64,000 nucleotides of DNA from Ophiobolus disseminans (taxonomy: Eukaryota; Ascomycota; Dothideomycetes; Pleosporales; Phaeosphaeriaceae): contig MU006230.1 in NCBI GenBank assembly GCA_010093685.1, positions 391,870-455,869 of the forward strand, given 5' to 3'. The position numbers and the translations under genes are program-made. This document shows, piece after piece, positions 21,496 to 33,798 of the stretch (its first letter is position 1; every line of letters starts with the position of its first letter). A model generated the notes under the pieces. It searched no databases, was not told the origin of the DNA, and saw only the letters and a program-made list of their open reading frames with translations.

Positions 21496-23084
21496 TCAAA
21501 TCTTAATCCCCTCCAAAATCGGCCTCGCCTCCTCACTCCTCCACCACCCCCCCTCCCCGCCGGGATAACTATACCGATCCATACTCTCCGGCTTCATCTC
21601 AACGCTATACCCTGGCTCTGTGGGCGTAACATAATACCCATCGCGAATAACACTCGGATTATAAAAATGCTCGTGCAAATGATCCACATACTCGAGCACG
21701 CTCTTCTTGCCACTCACAACGACGTAATCAATCGTGCTGAGATGCTGCGTGTACTCGGGCAACCCCACGCCGCCCGAGTGCGGCACAATAGGCACGTTGA
21801 ACTTTGCAGCCATGAGAAGCACGGCGATGACTTCGTTTACGCCGCCGAGGCGACACGCGTCGATCTGGCAGATATCGATTGCGCCCGCGGCGAGAAACTG
21901 TTTGAACATGACGCGATTCTGGCACATTTCGCCCGTCGCGACGCCGATGCCATAGGGCTTGAGGGCTTCGCGGATGGCCTTGTGGCCGAGGACGTCGTCG
22001 GGGGAAGTGGGTTCTTCGATGAACCAGGGCTTGAATTCACGTAGTTGCTTCATGTATTCAATTGCTTCGGGGACGCTCCAGACTTGGTTGGCGTCGACCA
22101 TGAGGACGTTACCCTTGTCGAAGCCGATGATTTCGCGCGCAATGGAGAGGCGTTGCTTGTCTTGGGCGAGGTCGGAGCCGACTTTGAGTTTGAAGTGCCG
22201 GTATCCTTTGGAGAGGGTTTCTTGAAGGAGGCCGCGCATCTTGTCTTCGCCGTAGCCGAGCCAGCCTGCGGATGTGGTGTAGGCGGGTACGGCGCGCGAG
22301 TCGAGGGCTTCTTGGAGGCGCTCTTTCTTGCCGGCTTCGCTCTTGGTTAGGATCTCAAGAGCTTCTTCGGGTGTCAGGGCGTCGGTGATGTATCGGAAGT
22401 CGATGAGATCGACGATTTGGCTGGGTGTCATGTCTGCGACTATTCTCCAGACGGGCTTGCCCAGCGTCTTGGCCCAGAGATCCCAGATGGCGTTTACGAC
22501 GGCGCCGAGAGCGAGATGGATGACACCCTTTTCAGGGCCGATCCAGCGGAGTTGTGAGTCGTTGACGAGATGGCGCCATGTCTTGCCCCAGTTCTCGACT
22601 AATGACTCCAGAGTTCGGCCCTTGATGCGGTCGGCAAGGTGGGCAATTGCTGTGCAGACGATTTCATTGCCGCGGCCGATTGTGAAGGTCTGCGATTATG
22701 TTAGATATGATGTTTTGAGGGATGCTCGATGTAGGTTGAATCAGAAAGATGGTGAGGGGCTTTCGGCGGAAGACACCATGTATGTGGAATACAATAGTTG
22801 TACTCAACAACTCTTCAAGCAGTCCAGACACTCCAGGCTTCGAGAAACGAAACATCTAAAGAAATCAGCCTACTTACCATACCATGACCCTTGAACTCCG
22901 AGTCTGTGTGTAGAATGCAGTATGCTGAGGAGTAGTCTCCCGCCGCATTCATAGCATCGGAACCCGTCTTGTCAAGGGAAGTCTATTAAATTACATCAGC
23001 TTCAGTTCAATTGGAAGAGCAATGGATGTATGATCTGACCGGGAACCGCACATCCCTAGTCTCGGTGCCTGTGATTGTGACCAT
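21496..23084 (-). CDS. L-fuconate/L-galactonate-type sugar-acid dehydratase (enolase superfamily)
   Basis: Exons 23084-23040, 22982-22878 and 22689-21496 (introns 57 and 188 bp) give 447 aa, the usual length. It removes water from a sugar acid to give a 2-keto-3-deoxy acid, in sugar-acid catabolism in the cytosol. Visible are the capping-domain start 'TETRDVRFPTSLDKTGSDAMN', 'GHGMTFTIGRGNEIVCTAI', and the barrel motifs 'HFKLKVGSD' (catalytic Lys), 'VLMVDANQVW' (metal Asp), 'WFIEEPTSPDD' (metal Glu), 'GVATGEMCQNR' (metal Glu) and 'VPHSGGVGLPEY' (catalytic His). The N-terminus and the GRGNE motif fit the fuconate dehydratase/ENOSF1 branch better than mandelate racemase. Substrate preference among L-fuconate, L-galactonate and L-rhamnonate is not resolved. 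Confidence 0.9.
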
Positions 23085-24050
23085 GATGAATTGGTTGTGG
23101 ATGTAAAGAATAGAGCAAAATGTTTGTTCCGAGATTTCCGAGAGTGACGCGATGCCCCGCAGAGTGTCAATATCCAATTCAGAATGCTGATGGTTCTGTG
23201 AGAGGGCACAGTGATGTATAAGAAGAGTCAGAGATTCGTGAGCGATTAAATCTTCAAGTCTTTCAGCGCATTCTAGATCATTATATATCTGGCATCACAT
23301 CCGCATAAGGTATCCGCAGTGTTCTCCGCAGCCCCAACTAGACGCAAGGACCATGACTAAACCCCACACAAACTAATTCAATTCGTGGAGAAATGGGCTC
23401 CGCATACCACGCGCCACCTGTTGCGGCTGATGGTCGGGCTATAGACGGCCGCGGTGAACGGTCCACAACAAGTTTGCTTTCACACGTGAGTTGCGCCTCA
23501 CTACATACCCCTGCACAACACTCTAATGAGCGATGATCAGACGAGGCTTCGAAAGCTTCGTTGCTAGGCGAGAAGCTTGGTCTCGACGACGACTAACAAG
23601 CATAGTATATTCAAAGACGCCCTGTATGTAGTATCGCATATGAAAATAGTGGAAGAACGTACCACGAGAAAAGAGATGCAATAACGCAGTCCACTCACAT
23701 TTCAGAATGGCGTCAACATAGGAGGGAACGACCTCAGGTTAGCTCTTGTCGGCGGTATGCTGTTAGACCACAGCGGGGCTACGCGTTAGTGCCAATCTCA
23801 ACGTGAACGTACGGACCTGGCTCGTGTGATGCTCCATTCCACCTATCAATCCTACTAGGTACAAGCGCGATGCAAGATCCGAAGACCCTACAGCACGTCA
23901 ATAGCTGTTGCCAAATTCTACTTCCGAATACTCACTAGCACCAAGCCAGGTATTTCGCTTCCAATCGCAATTGTTCGAGACGTAGAGTTTTGACCTGATA
24001 AAGGTGAACGTGCATCCAGTCGCAATCGTCTCTGAGAGTGTCGTGAACAC
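23085..24050. other. Intergenic, nothing recognised
   Basis: Promoter of the dehydratase and 3' flank of the RRM-PWI gene. No open frame of interest and no repeat seen. Confidence 0.45.
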
Positions 24051-26448
24051 TTATTTGATGCCTCGCTTCTCCGTCTCGCTGTAGTAAATGACCATACGCC
24101 ATAGCTTCTTGACAAGAGACTCTGCTTCCTCGTCCAGGACCTATGATTTTGTTAGCCATGCTCTCCTTGCAGGTATTGAGAGCACTCACCGGTTCGAGCT
24201 CCTCAACAAGGCTCTGCGGGCTGCCCTTCTTCCTCAAATGCTGGACAACAGCGTCAACTAGATCGTCATCTTGCACGCCCGTAAGCTCGAGTGCTTTGTT
24301 GGCGGTCCATTCTCGAATGTCCTTTTCGATGATTTTCTCAACCAGATGCTCCCAAGACACGGTCCACTTCCAGAGACCTTCTAAATTGTTACTAGTAGGG
24401 ATCTCGCGGGCAAGCTGTTTCACGGCCTCCTCTTTCTCTTCTTCGGTGAGGTTAGCACGAATAGCAGTGTCATATTTGATGAGCTTGAGAGTGCGCTTCT
24501 TGTCAGCGTGGTCAGTAGGCTCTTCGTCTTCGAGAAGGTTTTCGACATCAGCAGCTGTACGACGGGGAGCAGCGGTCTGCTCAAGCTTCTTGGCGGCGGC
24601 GCCGAGGGAGATCTTGAACTGGGCTGCCGGCTCGCGCTGTTCTTGAGTACGCATTAACTCCTCGGCCTGCTGATCCAGGAAGGCATCTGCTTGACCACGA
24701 GCATGCTCTCTCTGTCTGCTCTGGGCGGCCAATTCGCGTTGCTCTTGCTGGCGGTCGACCGCATCATCCTTGGCTTCCCTCTCGCGGACCTTTTCGCGCT
24801 CGCGCATGTACTCGCCATGGTCGCGGTAGTAGATGTGGCGCTTTGAGGAAGCCTCATGATCGTCGTCGAACTCGGTGAGCTGCTTTGCCTGAGCGTCGCG
24901 GGCAGCTTGTTGTTCGGCTTCCTGGTTCTTCACGCGATCGCTGGAGCGTCCGAGAGATGAGACAGTCCTGCTCTCGAGTTTCAGCCAACGCGACAGCTGC
25001 TTCTGGTATGCGTCGTCAAGCTCTTCGTCCCGCTTCTTCTTGCGGCGGCGCTCAATCTCTGAGTCGCTAGCCGAGTCGTCGTCGTCTTCGCGGTTGATAT
25101 AGACGCCCCCATTGATGGCACCTCCGTTGACGAAGTTGACACCGCCCTGGTAGTCGCGTGGGAACTGAGACCCCTTGGGTCCGCTCGGAGCTCCTTGGAT
25201 GCCTCGCTCAGCCCTGGGGCCGAGTGGGATCCCATTCGTGCCGCCAGGCCCGGTGGGTGCTGAAGGCGGAGGAGAGGTGCGCCTGCCACTACGACGGCGC
25301 TCTTCAGCCTCGACCTCCTCTTCCCTCCTTAAACGTTCGCGGTCGCGCTGGTTCGATCGGTCACGGAACGCCGCGATTTCGGCAGCAACAATCTCGCGCA
25401 TCTCGGCCGGAATGTCTGCGAGCTCGTCTTCGCCGGTTGTGAGATTGACAAAGGCGACTTCGACGTTCTCTCCATCCTGCGTCGGCGCGTCCAGCATTGC
25501 AATGTCCCCTCCGTATTCCATCGCAGGCATGTTGGGTGGCTTGAAGAAGCTGGCGATGACTTGAGAAAGCTCCTCTCTGGCGTTGTCGAGGCGGAACTGG
25601 ATCGTAGCATCGTCGTCGTTTCGGGTCCTACTCCATTCTTCGGCGTACTTGATCGACGCTTCGTCAACGACGAACTGCAGTTTGGTCGTCTCCACTTCCT
25701 CGTCTTCCTCCTTCTTGACTTCCCCAGGCTTCTGTCGCTTCGTTGGGACGTGAACATGCTGGAAGATCTCGGCGGCTGTCTCCAAGCCCTCGGCGTCTGT
25801 GAATTCGGCAAAGCCAAAGGTCTGAGGCTTGTTGTTCGCATCGGTTGCCCTTGTCCACCGCGCTAGCTTTCCTGCTGCTGCGAGCAGCCGCTCCATGCCC
25901 TCGTCGCCCCCAACGCCGTCTGGGATGTTTCCGACAAAGACGGTACGCGCAATCTCCTCGCGTGTCAGCGGAAAGACCTGCTGGACCTCGTTCCTCCCGC
26001 CGTCTCTGTCCATACCGAGCCCACGGCGAGCGCCCGGCATTGCATTGTCTCGCCGTCCTCCGACGGGGCTGTCCATGGCACCACCCTTTGCGCCGCCGGT
26101 TCCGAGGCGTATGACGGGCGCATTGAAGTTGAAGTTGGGCATGGTCGTGGGGGCTTGCCATCCTTGGGGCAGCGGGCGCGGTCCGCCGAGTGTTGGTGGT
26201 CCTTGACCGAGTGCGACGCCCGGAGGAGCTACACCGGGGGGTGCGCCGCCTGGTGGTCCTGCGAGCTGTAAGTCTCCGTGGTCATAATCCATGAAAAGTA
26301 AAAGGAGAGTGCCTTACCCATACCAGGAGCGCCCACGCCAGGCGGTGCGCTTCCATAACTCGGAGCGCGACTGTAGCCCGGAGCGCCTGTGCGAATTAGC
26401 TGGAGGTGTTTCAGAGTAATCGCAATACATACCAGGATAGTTGTACAT
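24051..26448 (-). CDS. RRM-PWI splicing factor (RBM25/Snu71-like)
   Basis: Nuclear pre-mRNA splicing factor expected to associate with U1 snRNP. Exons 26448-26433 (16 nt), 26386-26318, 26258-24190 and 24140-24051 give 747 aa. Order: a Gly/Pro-rich N-terminus (MYNYPGAPGYSRAPSYGS.., PPGGAPPGVAPPG), an RRM near residues 150-220 ('RTVFVGNIPDGVGGDEGME', 'TFGFAEFTD'), a long charged RE/RD-rich coiled-coil middle ('YREREKVREREAKDD'-type), and a C-terminal PWI domain ('NNLEGLWKWTVSWEHLVEKI', 'IREWTANKALELTGVQDDDLVDAV'). The last 29 codons are restored only by the final splice. This domain order is that of human RBM25. It shares a 222-bp divergent promoter with the mitoribosomal gene at 26671. Confidence 0.88.
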
Positions 26449-26670
26449 GCTGAGTGATGCAAACGAGTGTGGAGAGTGTTGTTCCGTGTTGCGTGGTGAG
26501 AGGCAGAAGTTGGTAGCTCAAGAGATGGACATTGAGCTCGGACTAGCGCCTCAAATTTAGGAAGCCGCGACCTGCCCGAAATCGAGGTCCATCGCGGCTG
26601 CCATTGCGACGCTCGCCAGGACCGCTACTACACACGAATGTCATAACAACGCCTTCACACACACACCACC
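26449..26670. promoter_or_regulatory. Compact bidirectional promoter
   Basis: Only 222 bp separate the start codons of the RRM-PWI gene (minus) and the bS21m gene (plus), so both 5' UTRs and promoters must lie here. No TATA box is evident. Confidence 0.6.
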
Positions 26671-27468
26671 ATGGGATCGCGTACACTGGGTGAGCTGCTG
26701 CTCCGCCCGTCCTCCTTCAGTCACACTCCTCTATGCCGGGCGTCATATATGAGACGGACGGCACCATCATGGACGGCACAACGATGCATATCCAACACGC
26801 CAAACCAGCCGGCAGCACAGCCGCAGAGCAAAGACGACGACTATGCATATCCATCAGAAGAACCAGCAGCGCGGCCGCCTCCCTCCCGCTTCCCCCCACC
26901 ACGGCAGCCATCGTCACAGACCGAGGCCTCGCAGGCAATTGACTCGCTCTTTGCAGACGTGCCACGCCAGCGTCGCCCCCCAGTTCGAGTACAGTACTCT
27001 TCCGGAGACGAGATGCGCGCAGCCAGAAGCAACCATGTCTTCGGCGCCGAGTTCAGCAAGCCCTCCGCCGGACGCCGGTCACATGCTCCTCCAGCACTGC
27101 AATTCGACGACATGGCCTACCCGTCCGATCTTCTCGACCCTAATCTCTCCAACAAGCCCTCCGATGCCGCCAATCTCGCGACCCAGCAAGCCGAAACATT
27201 TGCCAACTACCCGCGATTGAACGCGACGTACGGACGGGCGGTGGAACTGGATGTGAGCAGGGGGAGGGATATCGTTAGAGGCATTTCAATGCTGGGCAGT
27301 CTGGTCGCGAGGAACAAGCTAAGGCACGAGATGCAGAAGCAGCGGTTCCATGAGCGAGGGGGGCTGAAGAGGAAGCGATTGAACAGCGAGAGGTGGAGGG
27401 CGCGTTTCAAGAAAGGTTTCACTGCGGTTACGGGGAGAGTTGCGGAATTGACGAGGAAGGGCTGGTAG
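26671..27468 (+). CDS. MRP21: Mitochondrial small-subunit ribosomal protein bS21m
   Basis: Single exon, 265 aa. Component of the mitoribosome small subunit. The N-terminus (MGSRTLGELLLRPSSFSHTP) is Arg/Ser-rich without acidic residues, a likely presequence. The middle is a long disordered Pro/Ser/Ala-rich spacer. The bS21 signature sits at the C-terminus: 'ARNKLRHEMQKQRFHERGG', 'LKRKRLNSERWRARFKKGF'. Bacterial S21 is about 70 aa, so the extra N-terminal length is lineage extension, as is usual for fungal Mrp21 homologues. Assignment rests on the C-terminal ~90 residues. Confidence 0.88.
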   Translation: MGSRTLGELLLRPSSFSHTPLCRASYMRRTAPSWTAQRCISNTPNQPAAQPQSKDDDYAYPSEEPAARPPPSRFPPPRQPSSQTEASQAIDSLFADVPRQRRPPVRVQYSSGDEMRAARSNHVFGAEFSKPSAGRRSHAPPALQFDDMAYPSDLLDPNLSNKPSDAANLATQQAETFANYPRLNATYGRAVELDVSRGRDIVRGISMLGSLVARNKLRHEMQKQRFHERGGLKRKRLNSERWRARFKKGFTAVTGRVAELTRKGW

Positions 27469-27945
27469 AGCGACAAGAGGAAAACTGTCGACAGTATGTA
27501 CAACAAGTTGTGTTACTTGTAAATATAGCATGCTTATGAATTGTATATTCTGACTCCCTCCGTACGTAGTATAGATTCTGCATACAGCAAGTCTCCATTG
27601 TAACTGTCATACCCAAGAGCTCAGCCCTGGTGATGTACCAACATTAACCAGCTGCTACTATTCAATAGATACTACAATGGTTTTACGTCGTAGTATGCAT
27701 TAGTCTGTTTACTCTCGGATATTTCTTGAAATTTCTGAAAAGTCTTATAGTATTGTGAGTTCGTACCGCTGTTCTATATCGATCTGCATGCATGCGGCCA
27801 ACTGGTCGGGAGTCTCCATGCACGGACCTTTCACCCATAAACTGACACATTCACCACAACACCGTCATCACCGTCCTGACTATGTTCATTTTATAACATC
27901 CGTTTTGCACCAAACATCTCTTTACCCCCACACACATTCACAATC
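27469..27945. other. Intergenic
   Basis: 3' flank of the bS21m gene and promoter of the membrane protein gene. AT-rich around 27500-27750. No feature recognised. Confidence 0.4.
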
Positions 27946-29050
27946 ATGGCGCCAAACATACCCTCACTGCGTCTTCCTCTCCTCGCCATCCTCGCATTCG
28001 CAGCAGCCCTCTCAAGCGCGCTGAGCGGACAAGAACCGCTGAAAAGCGTGGAGGAATCAAGGGGATATAACTTCGGCGAAGCAATACCTGTCAGTTGTCT
28101 GAACAGAACGATGTAAGTCCACACTATACAACACTCATCTTACAATCGCTAACTGCCCTCACAGAGATACAGGCGAACATGTCCGTCCCCCCCCCCCCAA
28201 TCCTCCCAACTCCCACCCCAACCCAACCCAACCTAACATCCCGCAGATCACAGACGAACATACCGGCCAACTGCAATACATCCCCTTCCCCACCTGCAAC
28301 GAAACCTCGCGCCCCCTCGAGCTCCACTTCGGCCTCGAGCGCGACCTAAACTGCACCATCGACTTCGTATCCGACGAATTCTTCCACCTGCTAGAATTCT
28401 ACATCCACAACGACGCACCCCTGTCATGCCGCATACCCAGCAAACCCCTTCCGCCCAGCGTTCTAGAAAAACAATACCGCGTCAGCGACGAGAGCACGCA
28501 GGAAGGCGCCATGGGCACGCAGAGCAGCATGTATACGCCGCTGATAGTTGCGCTGAGCGGCACGCTGCAGTTGAGCCATTTGCATGTGGGGAATAATTTG
28601 AATTTGCTGGTTCATGCGAGTCCGAAGAGTGTTAGTCCCGGGACGGTGGATGCGGCCACGGCGTATAGTATTGCGAGTCATACGCGCAACACGAAGATTA
28701 CGATTGGCGATCCGTTGTTGCTGTCGTTCAGTGTGCGCTGGTATCCGTCGACCACGTTACCACCCGGTTGGTCTGGCTACGGCGGGCATATTTACACGTC
28801 CACGTTGCTGTATTGCATATTGAGCGCGGGTGCGAGCGCGGCGATATGTATTGCGTATTTCCGCGGCATTGATCTGCCGAGGAGGTTGAAGCGGTATACG
28901 ACTGAGCGTATGAATGGGGGCTCGGGTGGGAGGTTTGGGGGCGGTGGTGGTGGGTATGGATTGCCGGTTGCGAATGGGCGGGCGGGGAGTGGGTATGGAT
29001 TGGGAGGAGGGTTTGGATATGGGGGAGGCACGACGGGGAAGAGGGACTGA
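27946..29050 (+). CDS. Conserved fungal-type membrane protein, function unknown
   Basis: Exons 27946-28112, 28165-28180 and 28247-29050 give 328 aa. The middle exon is only 16 nt (AGATACAGGCGAACAT), yet it is needed to join 'CLNRT' to 'ITDEHTGQLQYIPFPTC' in frame. It has an N-terminal signal peptide (LRLPLLAILAFAAALSSALS), a lumenal or extracellular domain with several Cys and potential N-glycosylation sites (NRT, NET, NCT), one C-terminal TM segment ('IYTSTLLYCILSAGASAAICIAYF'), and a cytosolic tail that turns into a Gly/Tyr-rich run (GGSGGRFGGGGGGYG). The predicted topology is type I. The second intron (28181-28246) starts with the unusual donor GTCCGT and is very C-rich. I do not recognise the family. 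Confidence 0.72.
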
Positions 29051-29273
29051 ATGTGAAGAGATTAGATGCGAAAGGAGTGGACATGTAAAAAGGTGGATTT
29101 GTACAATATGAGCATGGCATAGCGACGGTTTTGCATACAGGGAACGTCACTTTATTGCTGTTCATTAGAACTCAGGAAAAAGGTTATGTTCGATTTATTT
29201 CATGTACATACTCTCTGGAGCTTGTTCATTACTTTGGTCATGAAGTCGCACCCTCAGCTTCAAACGCGCCCAC

Positions 29274-31074
29274 TTACAAAGCAGACTTCTTCTTGAAGGC
29301 GTTGATGAGACCGCTCGTGCTAGTATCGTGAGCATTGGACTCGCCGCTCTGGTCAAGCTCGCCAAGAATCTTCTTCGCCAGCGACTTGCCGAGCTCGACA
29401 CCCCACTGGTCGAAGCTGTTGATGTTCCAGATGGCGCCCTCGGTGAAGGTAAGGTGTTCGTAGTAGACGATCAGAGCACCGAGAGTAGCGGGTGTGATCT
29501 TGTCAGCGAGGATGGAGGTGGTGGGTCGGTTACCCAGGAAGGTCTTGTGGGAGATGAGCTCATCGGGAGCGCCCTCGGCCTTGACCTCGTCTGGGGTCTT
29601 GCCGACCATGAGAGCCTCAGCTTGGGCGAAGAAGTTGGAGGCAAGCATCTTCTGGTGCTTGTTGTTCTCAACGGGGTTGTGGCTCTGAGCAGCCAAGATG
29701 AAGTCGGTAGGGATGAGCTTGGTGCCCTGGTGGAGCAGCTGGTAGAAGGAGTGCTGGGCGTTGGTGGCGGGCTCGCCGAAGAGGATGGGACCGGTGGTGT
29801 ACTTGACGTACTCGCCGTTGCGGGTGATGGCCTTTCCGTTCGACTCCATGGATAGTTGTTGGAGGTAAGCGGGGAACCTGTGGAGGTACTGGTCGAAGCT
29901 GTATACTGTCAGTAAGGGAGTATTGAGCCTGCGCGTTGTACATACGGAGAGACAAGATGCGTCTGGGCACCGAAGAAGTCGGAGTACCAGACACTGAGCA
30001 GACCACCAATAACGGGAATGTTCTTCTCTAAAGGAGTCTCCTTGAAGTGCTTGTCCATGGCATGCGCACCGGCAAGCAGTTGGTGGAAGTTGTCGAAGCC
30101 AATGTACAGCGCCACGCTCAGGCCGATAGCGCTCCAGACACTGTAGCGTCCACCGACCCAGTCGGAGAAACCAAACATGTTCTTCTTGTCGATACCGAAT
30201 TTGGTGACCTCCTCCTCGTTGGTGGATAGAGCAACGAAGTGCTTAGCAATGTCTTCCTGTTTGGCTTTCTCCAAGAACCATGACTTTGCAGTATTGGCGT
30301 TGGTTACGGTCTCGGCGGTGGTGAAGGTCTTGGAAGCGATGAGGAAGAGGGTGGTCTCGCGGTTGGAGTCCCTGAGCGCCTCTGCGATGTGTGTGCCATC
30401 AATGTTGGAGACGAAGTGGATCTTGAGCGAGCGGTCGGAGTAGGCCTTGAGAGCCTCGGAGACCATGACTGGGCCACTGTGCGATGTTAGCGATTCCGAT
30501 CATTCAATAAAGTGTTTTTGACTCATACAGATCTGAACCACCAATACCAATGTTGACAATAGTGTCAATCTTCTTGCCAGTGTGTCCCTTCCACTCGCCA
30601 CTACGGACCTGCTCGCTGAACTCCTTCATGTGGTCGAGCACCTCGTTGACGCCCTCGACAACACTCTCGCCATCAACCTTCATTGGCTGGTTGGATGTGT
30701 TGCGAAGAGCGACATGGTAGACGGCGCGCTTCTCGGTGAAGTTGATCTTCTCGCCAGCGAACATGTCATCACGGAGCTTCTCGAGGCCAGCCTCTTTTGC
30801 GAGCTCGACAAGGAGCTTCAGTGTCTCCTCGGTGACAAAGTTCTTGGAGAAGTCGAACAAGGTTTCTGAGCCGTCGGCCTCATTCTTGAAGGTGTGGCTG
30901 AACTTCTCGAAACGCTACCATTGCTTAGTAGATTTCACGTGGCTGGCGCACCAGACTCACCTGAGGGTCCTTCTTGAAATATTCTTTCAAGACGATGTCC
31001 TTGCCGAGCTTCTGGTGGTGGTCCTGGAGAGCCGACCAGGCCGAGAGATCGCTCGCTTGGGAAAATCCAGGCAT
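29274..31074 (-). CDS. PGI1: Glucose-6-phosphate isomerase
   Basis: Interconverts glucose 6-phosphate and fructose 6-phosphate in glycolysis and gluconeogenesis, in the cytosol. Exons 31074-30961, 30914-30529, 30476-29946 and 29898-29274 (introns 46, 52 and 47 bp) give 551 aa, the standard eukaryotic length. Both family signatures are present: 'DWVGGRYSVWSAIGL' and 'FDQWGVELGKSLAKKI'. Also seen are 'VNIGIGGSDLGP' across the second splice, 'FVSNIDGTHIAEAL', 'SKTFTTAETVTNA' and 'LLHQGTKLIPTDFI'. The start MPGFSQASDLSAW matches the usual N-terminus. The C-terminus ends '..NAFKKKSAL'. It is expected to be single-copy and essential for growth on glucose. Confidence 0.97.
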
Positions 31075-31705
31075 GATGTGTGTTTACTACCGACAGCGGG
31101 TCAGTAATTGGAATCCAAGTAGATGTGCGTATGTGCGTACAGTTAGATTTCTGGGATCTTAAAAGTTGAAAGGCAATTGGAAGCAATTGATCAGGAGACA
31201 AAAGCTTGAGTAAGTGGGGTGGCGGAAGAGCTGGCAGCGACACCTGGTGGGAGGTAGAAAAGCTCGGCCCACATGATGCAATGCCTGTTGGGGCAGGAGG
31301 GGCACGATAGCTCCTACCCACACCATGCATCCATGCGTGGCATTGACGTCTCCGGTTGGTTTGTAACGCTCACTAATAAATGTCGGGAACACCGCGGATA
31401 TGCACGCTAGCTCCCTGTCAACGCATATTTGAGGCTCTTCCAACGTGGGATATCGTCTTGATTTGCCTAATCTGGACTTCTGTTTCGCACAAAATGCTAC
31501 CTCAAGCGCCTATTGCCAAGTTCCAGAACCCTCAACCAGAAAGCATGAAAACAGCGCGGAGAGATTCCACCAATAACAAGATCGTCTATCTACGTGTCCA
31601 CAGCCACCGGGTGTTGAATTTTTGTCGACTCAATCGCCGTGGGAGCAGCCAGGCGCTAGATCGATCCCCGTTCTCCGAGGCCGGAAGCTTCAGCTTCAGA
31701 CCGCT
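31075..31705. other. Intergenic
   Basis: Promoter of the isomerase gene and 3' flank of the SCH9 gene. The plus-strand frame at 31380-31787 runs into the kinase 3' end and has no motif. Confidence 0.4.
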
Positions 31706-33798
31706 CTATTTACCAGTCACGCCCTCAAATGAGGGATCCTTCACTGAACCTCCTGCATCGCCGAGTCCAGCTACTGGACGGTTGTAGGACCATCCTGCGA
31801 ATTGGTCTTGCATCGTCTGGGAGAGCACTGGGCCGTCCACATATGAGTCTGTTGGTGCCTCGGAAGTAAATTCACGATCGAAGTTGGCGGTGTCTTTGGC
31901 ATCGACCTGCATAGTGTTAACTTTGGTATCTAGCAGCACACAGGAAATAACACTCACCACATTGGGCTTGAAGCTAGGCTCGTACTTCCTCTCGAGAAGT
32001 TTGCGCCAGTCGATGCTGTGGAAGAAGTAGTGCGCCTTGATTTCAGCTGCACCCTTGGCTCCCAAACGCTTCTCTGCATTTCGGTCAAGCAGTCTGGTCA
32101 AGAGATCTCGCGCAGCCGGAGGGACTATCTCAGGGCCTGGGAAATGTAGCGGCTCAGTCAGGATCTTGCGATACATGTCGTTGGTATTCTCGTCGTAGAA
32201 GGGTGGTAATCCAGTCAACATCTCGTATAGTAAAACACCAAGAGTCCACCAATCTACAGACTTTGTGTAGCCGGCGCCAGTCAGAAGCTCAGGAGCGAGG
32301 TACTCTGGTGTACCACAGAATGCTGCAACCCATCAGTAAAGGCCTCTAAGATGTCCAACTTTTACTTACTATTTGTTCGGTCTTCATCCTTCATGTCCAG
32401 CTTGCAGAGACCGAAATCGCAAAGAGCGATGTGTCCAGTGTAGTCCAGAAGAATGTTCTCTGGCTTCAAGTCACGATAGATGACGTTGAACCCATGCAAG
32501 CACTCCAGAGCGCACAACAGCTCGGCAGCATAGAATCGTGCACGATTGATGTCGAATCGCTGCTCCTTTTGTAGATGATGGAAAAGCTCACCGCCATTGA
32601 CAAAAGCCAATACGAGGTAGAGCTTCTCAGGTGACTGGAAGGAGAACTTGAGGGGAACAATGAAGGGGTTGTTGATTTGGGCGAGTACGGATCGCTCTGC
32701 GAGAGTATGTGCGACCTCTGATCGGGAGATGATGTGGGCTTTTCGTATCGTCTTAAGAGCGTAGATTCGGTGTGTGTCCTTCTTCCTGTACTGTGTAAGC
32801 CTTGAATCGAATCGCAAAACGTACGAATACTTACTGCACCTGCATGACCTTGCCAAAGCTGCCCTTACCGACAACCTTTAGTAACTCGAACTCGTCGATT
32901 GACAGCCGGTCTTGGCGGTTTTCCACGAAGTTGACACCGATCCTCATATCACCCGTGCCGAAGTTGATCTTGATCCACTCAGCCCCTGCCTGACCTGCCG
33001 CATGGTCTGCCTTTCTCGACTTCTCATCCTGCCGTGCCTCTTCAAATCGGGGGTTGATCTTGAGAGAACCAATGAAAATGTCGTCACTACGGCCAGCGTT
33101 GGGGGGCGACGAGGGATTACGAATGTACAGCGATACGCTGAGGTCGGTTACCCGCGACACATCGAACTTGTACTGTGTGTTGCCTCCCGCCCAGAGTGGA
33201 TTTTCAGGGTTGCCTGAAACGGCATTGATGAAGACTTGCTGCTTGTCGAAGTCTACGAGCGCATACGGCAAGTGCTTTGAAGAGTAGCGACCGTGGATCG
33301 TAGGCGCGGCATTGATGCTGCCCGCGGCAGACTGCGGTCGGTTGGCATACGAGCCTACACCTGGGTTCCGCGACGATGAGCCCGGTCGTACTGATCCTGC
33401 GACAGAAAAGCCGCCGCCCTGCGACAGCGATCCCTGGTGGTGCCCGCCGCTGAAGGTATGCTCATGGCCAGGCGGTAAAGAGAAGCCTTTGCCTTCGTGA
33501 AGCGTGACTATGAGGATGCCCGGTCGGAGGGGCGGTGGAGGAGGCGCTGCATTCGCCTCTGAGGCGGCTACAAGGTCAGTATAGAAATAACGGAGAAGCG
33601 CACGTGTCTGATATACATACCGATTCCATTCGAGTCTTTGGGATCAACGGGAGGTGTCGCGCTGCTGGCGGAACTCGAAGTCTTTGAGGACTTGTCGTCG
33701 ACGATTGTGGAGGTGGACGACGACCGACTGAAAGTGTTCGCGAGAGGCGCAAGGTGTGTCTCCTTGAGCTTCTTCGTTATCTTCCAAGTGGACGACAT
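31706..33798 (-). CDS. SCH9: AGC kinase SCH9 (S6K/Akt-like) with C2 domain
   Basis: TORC1-regulated Ser/Thr kinase controlling growth, ribosome synthesis and stress response. Exons 33798-33621, 33567-32835, 32785-32370, 32322-31958 and 31906-31706 give 630 aa. An N-terminal Ser/Thr-rich region is followed by a C2 domain ('RPGILIVTLHEGKGF', 'HLPYALVDFDKQQVF', 'DDIFIGSLKI'), then the kinase: 'LLKVVGKGSFGKVMQV' (Gly loop), 'IYALKTIRK' (Lys), 'VIYRDLKPENILLDYTG' (catalytic loop), 'LCDFGLCK', 'TFCGTPEYLAPE' (T-loop, formed across a splice), and an AGC tail with 'NFDREFTSEAP' and the hydrophobic motif 'FAGWSY'. C2 plus AGC kinase is diagnostic of Sch9. Confidence 0.95.

Noticed and set aside
24143..24646. 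167-codon plus-strand Ser/Leu-rich frame
   Set aside because: Antisense of the charged PWI region; Ser/Leu richness is the usual mirror of Lys/Glu-rich helices.
29328..29855. 175-codon plus-strand open frame
   Set aside because: Exact antisense of the isomerase's last exon.
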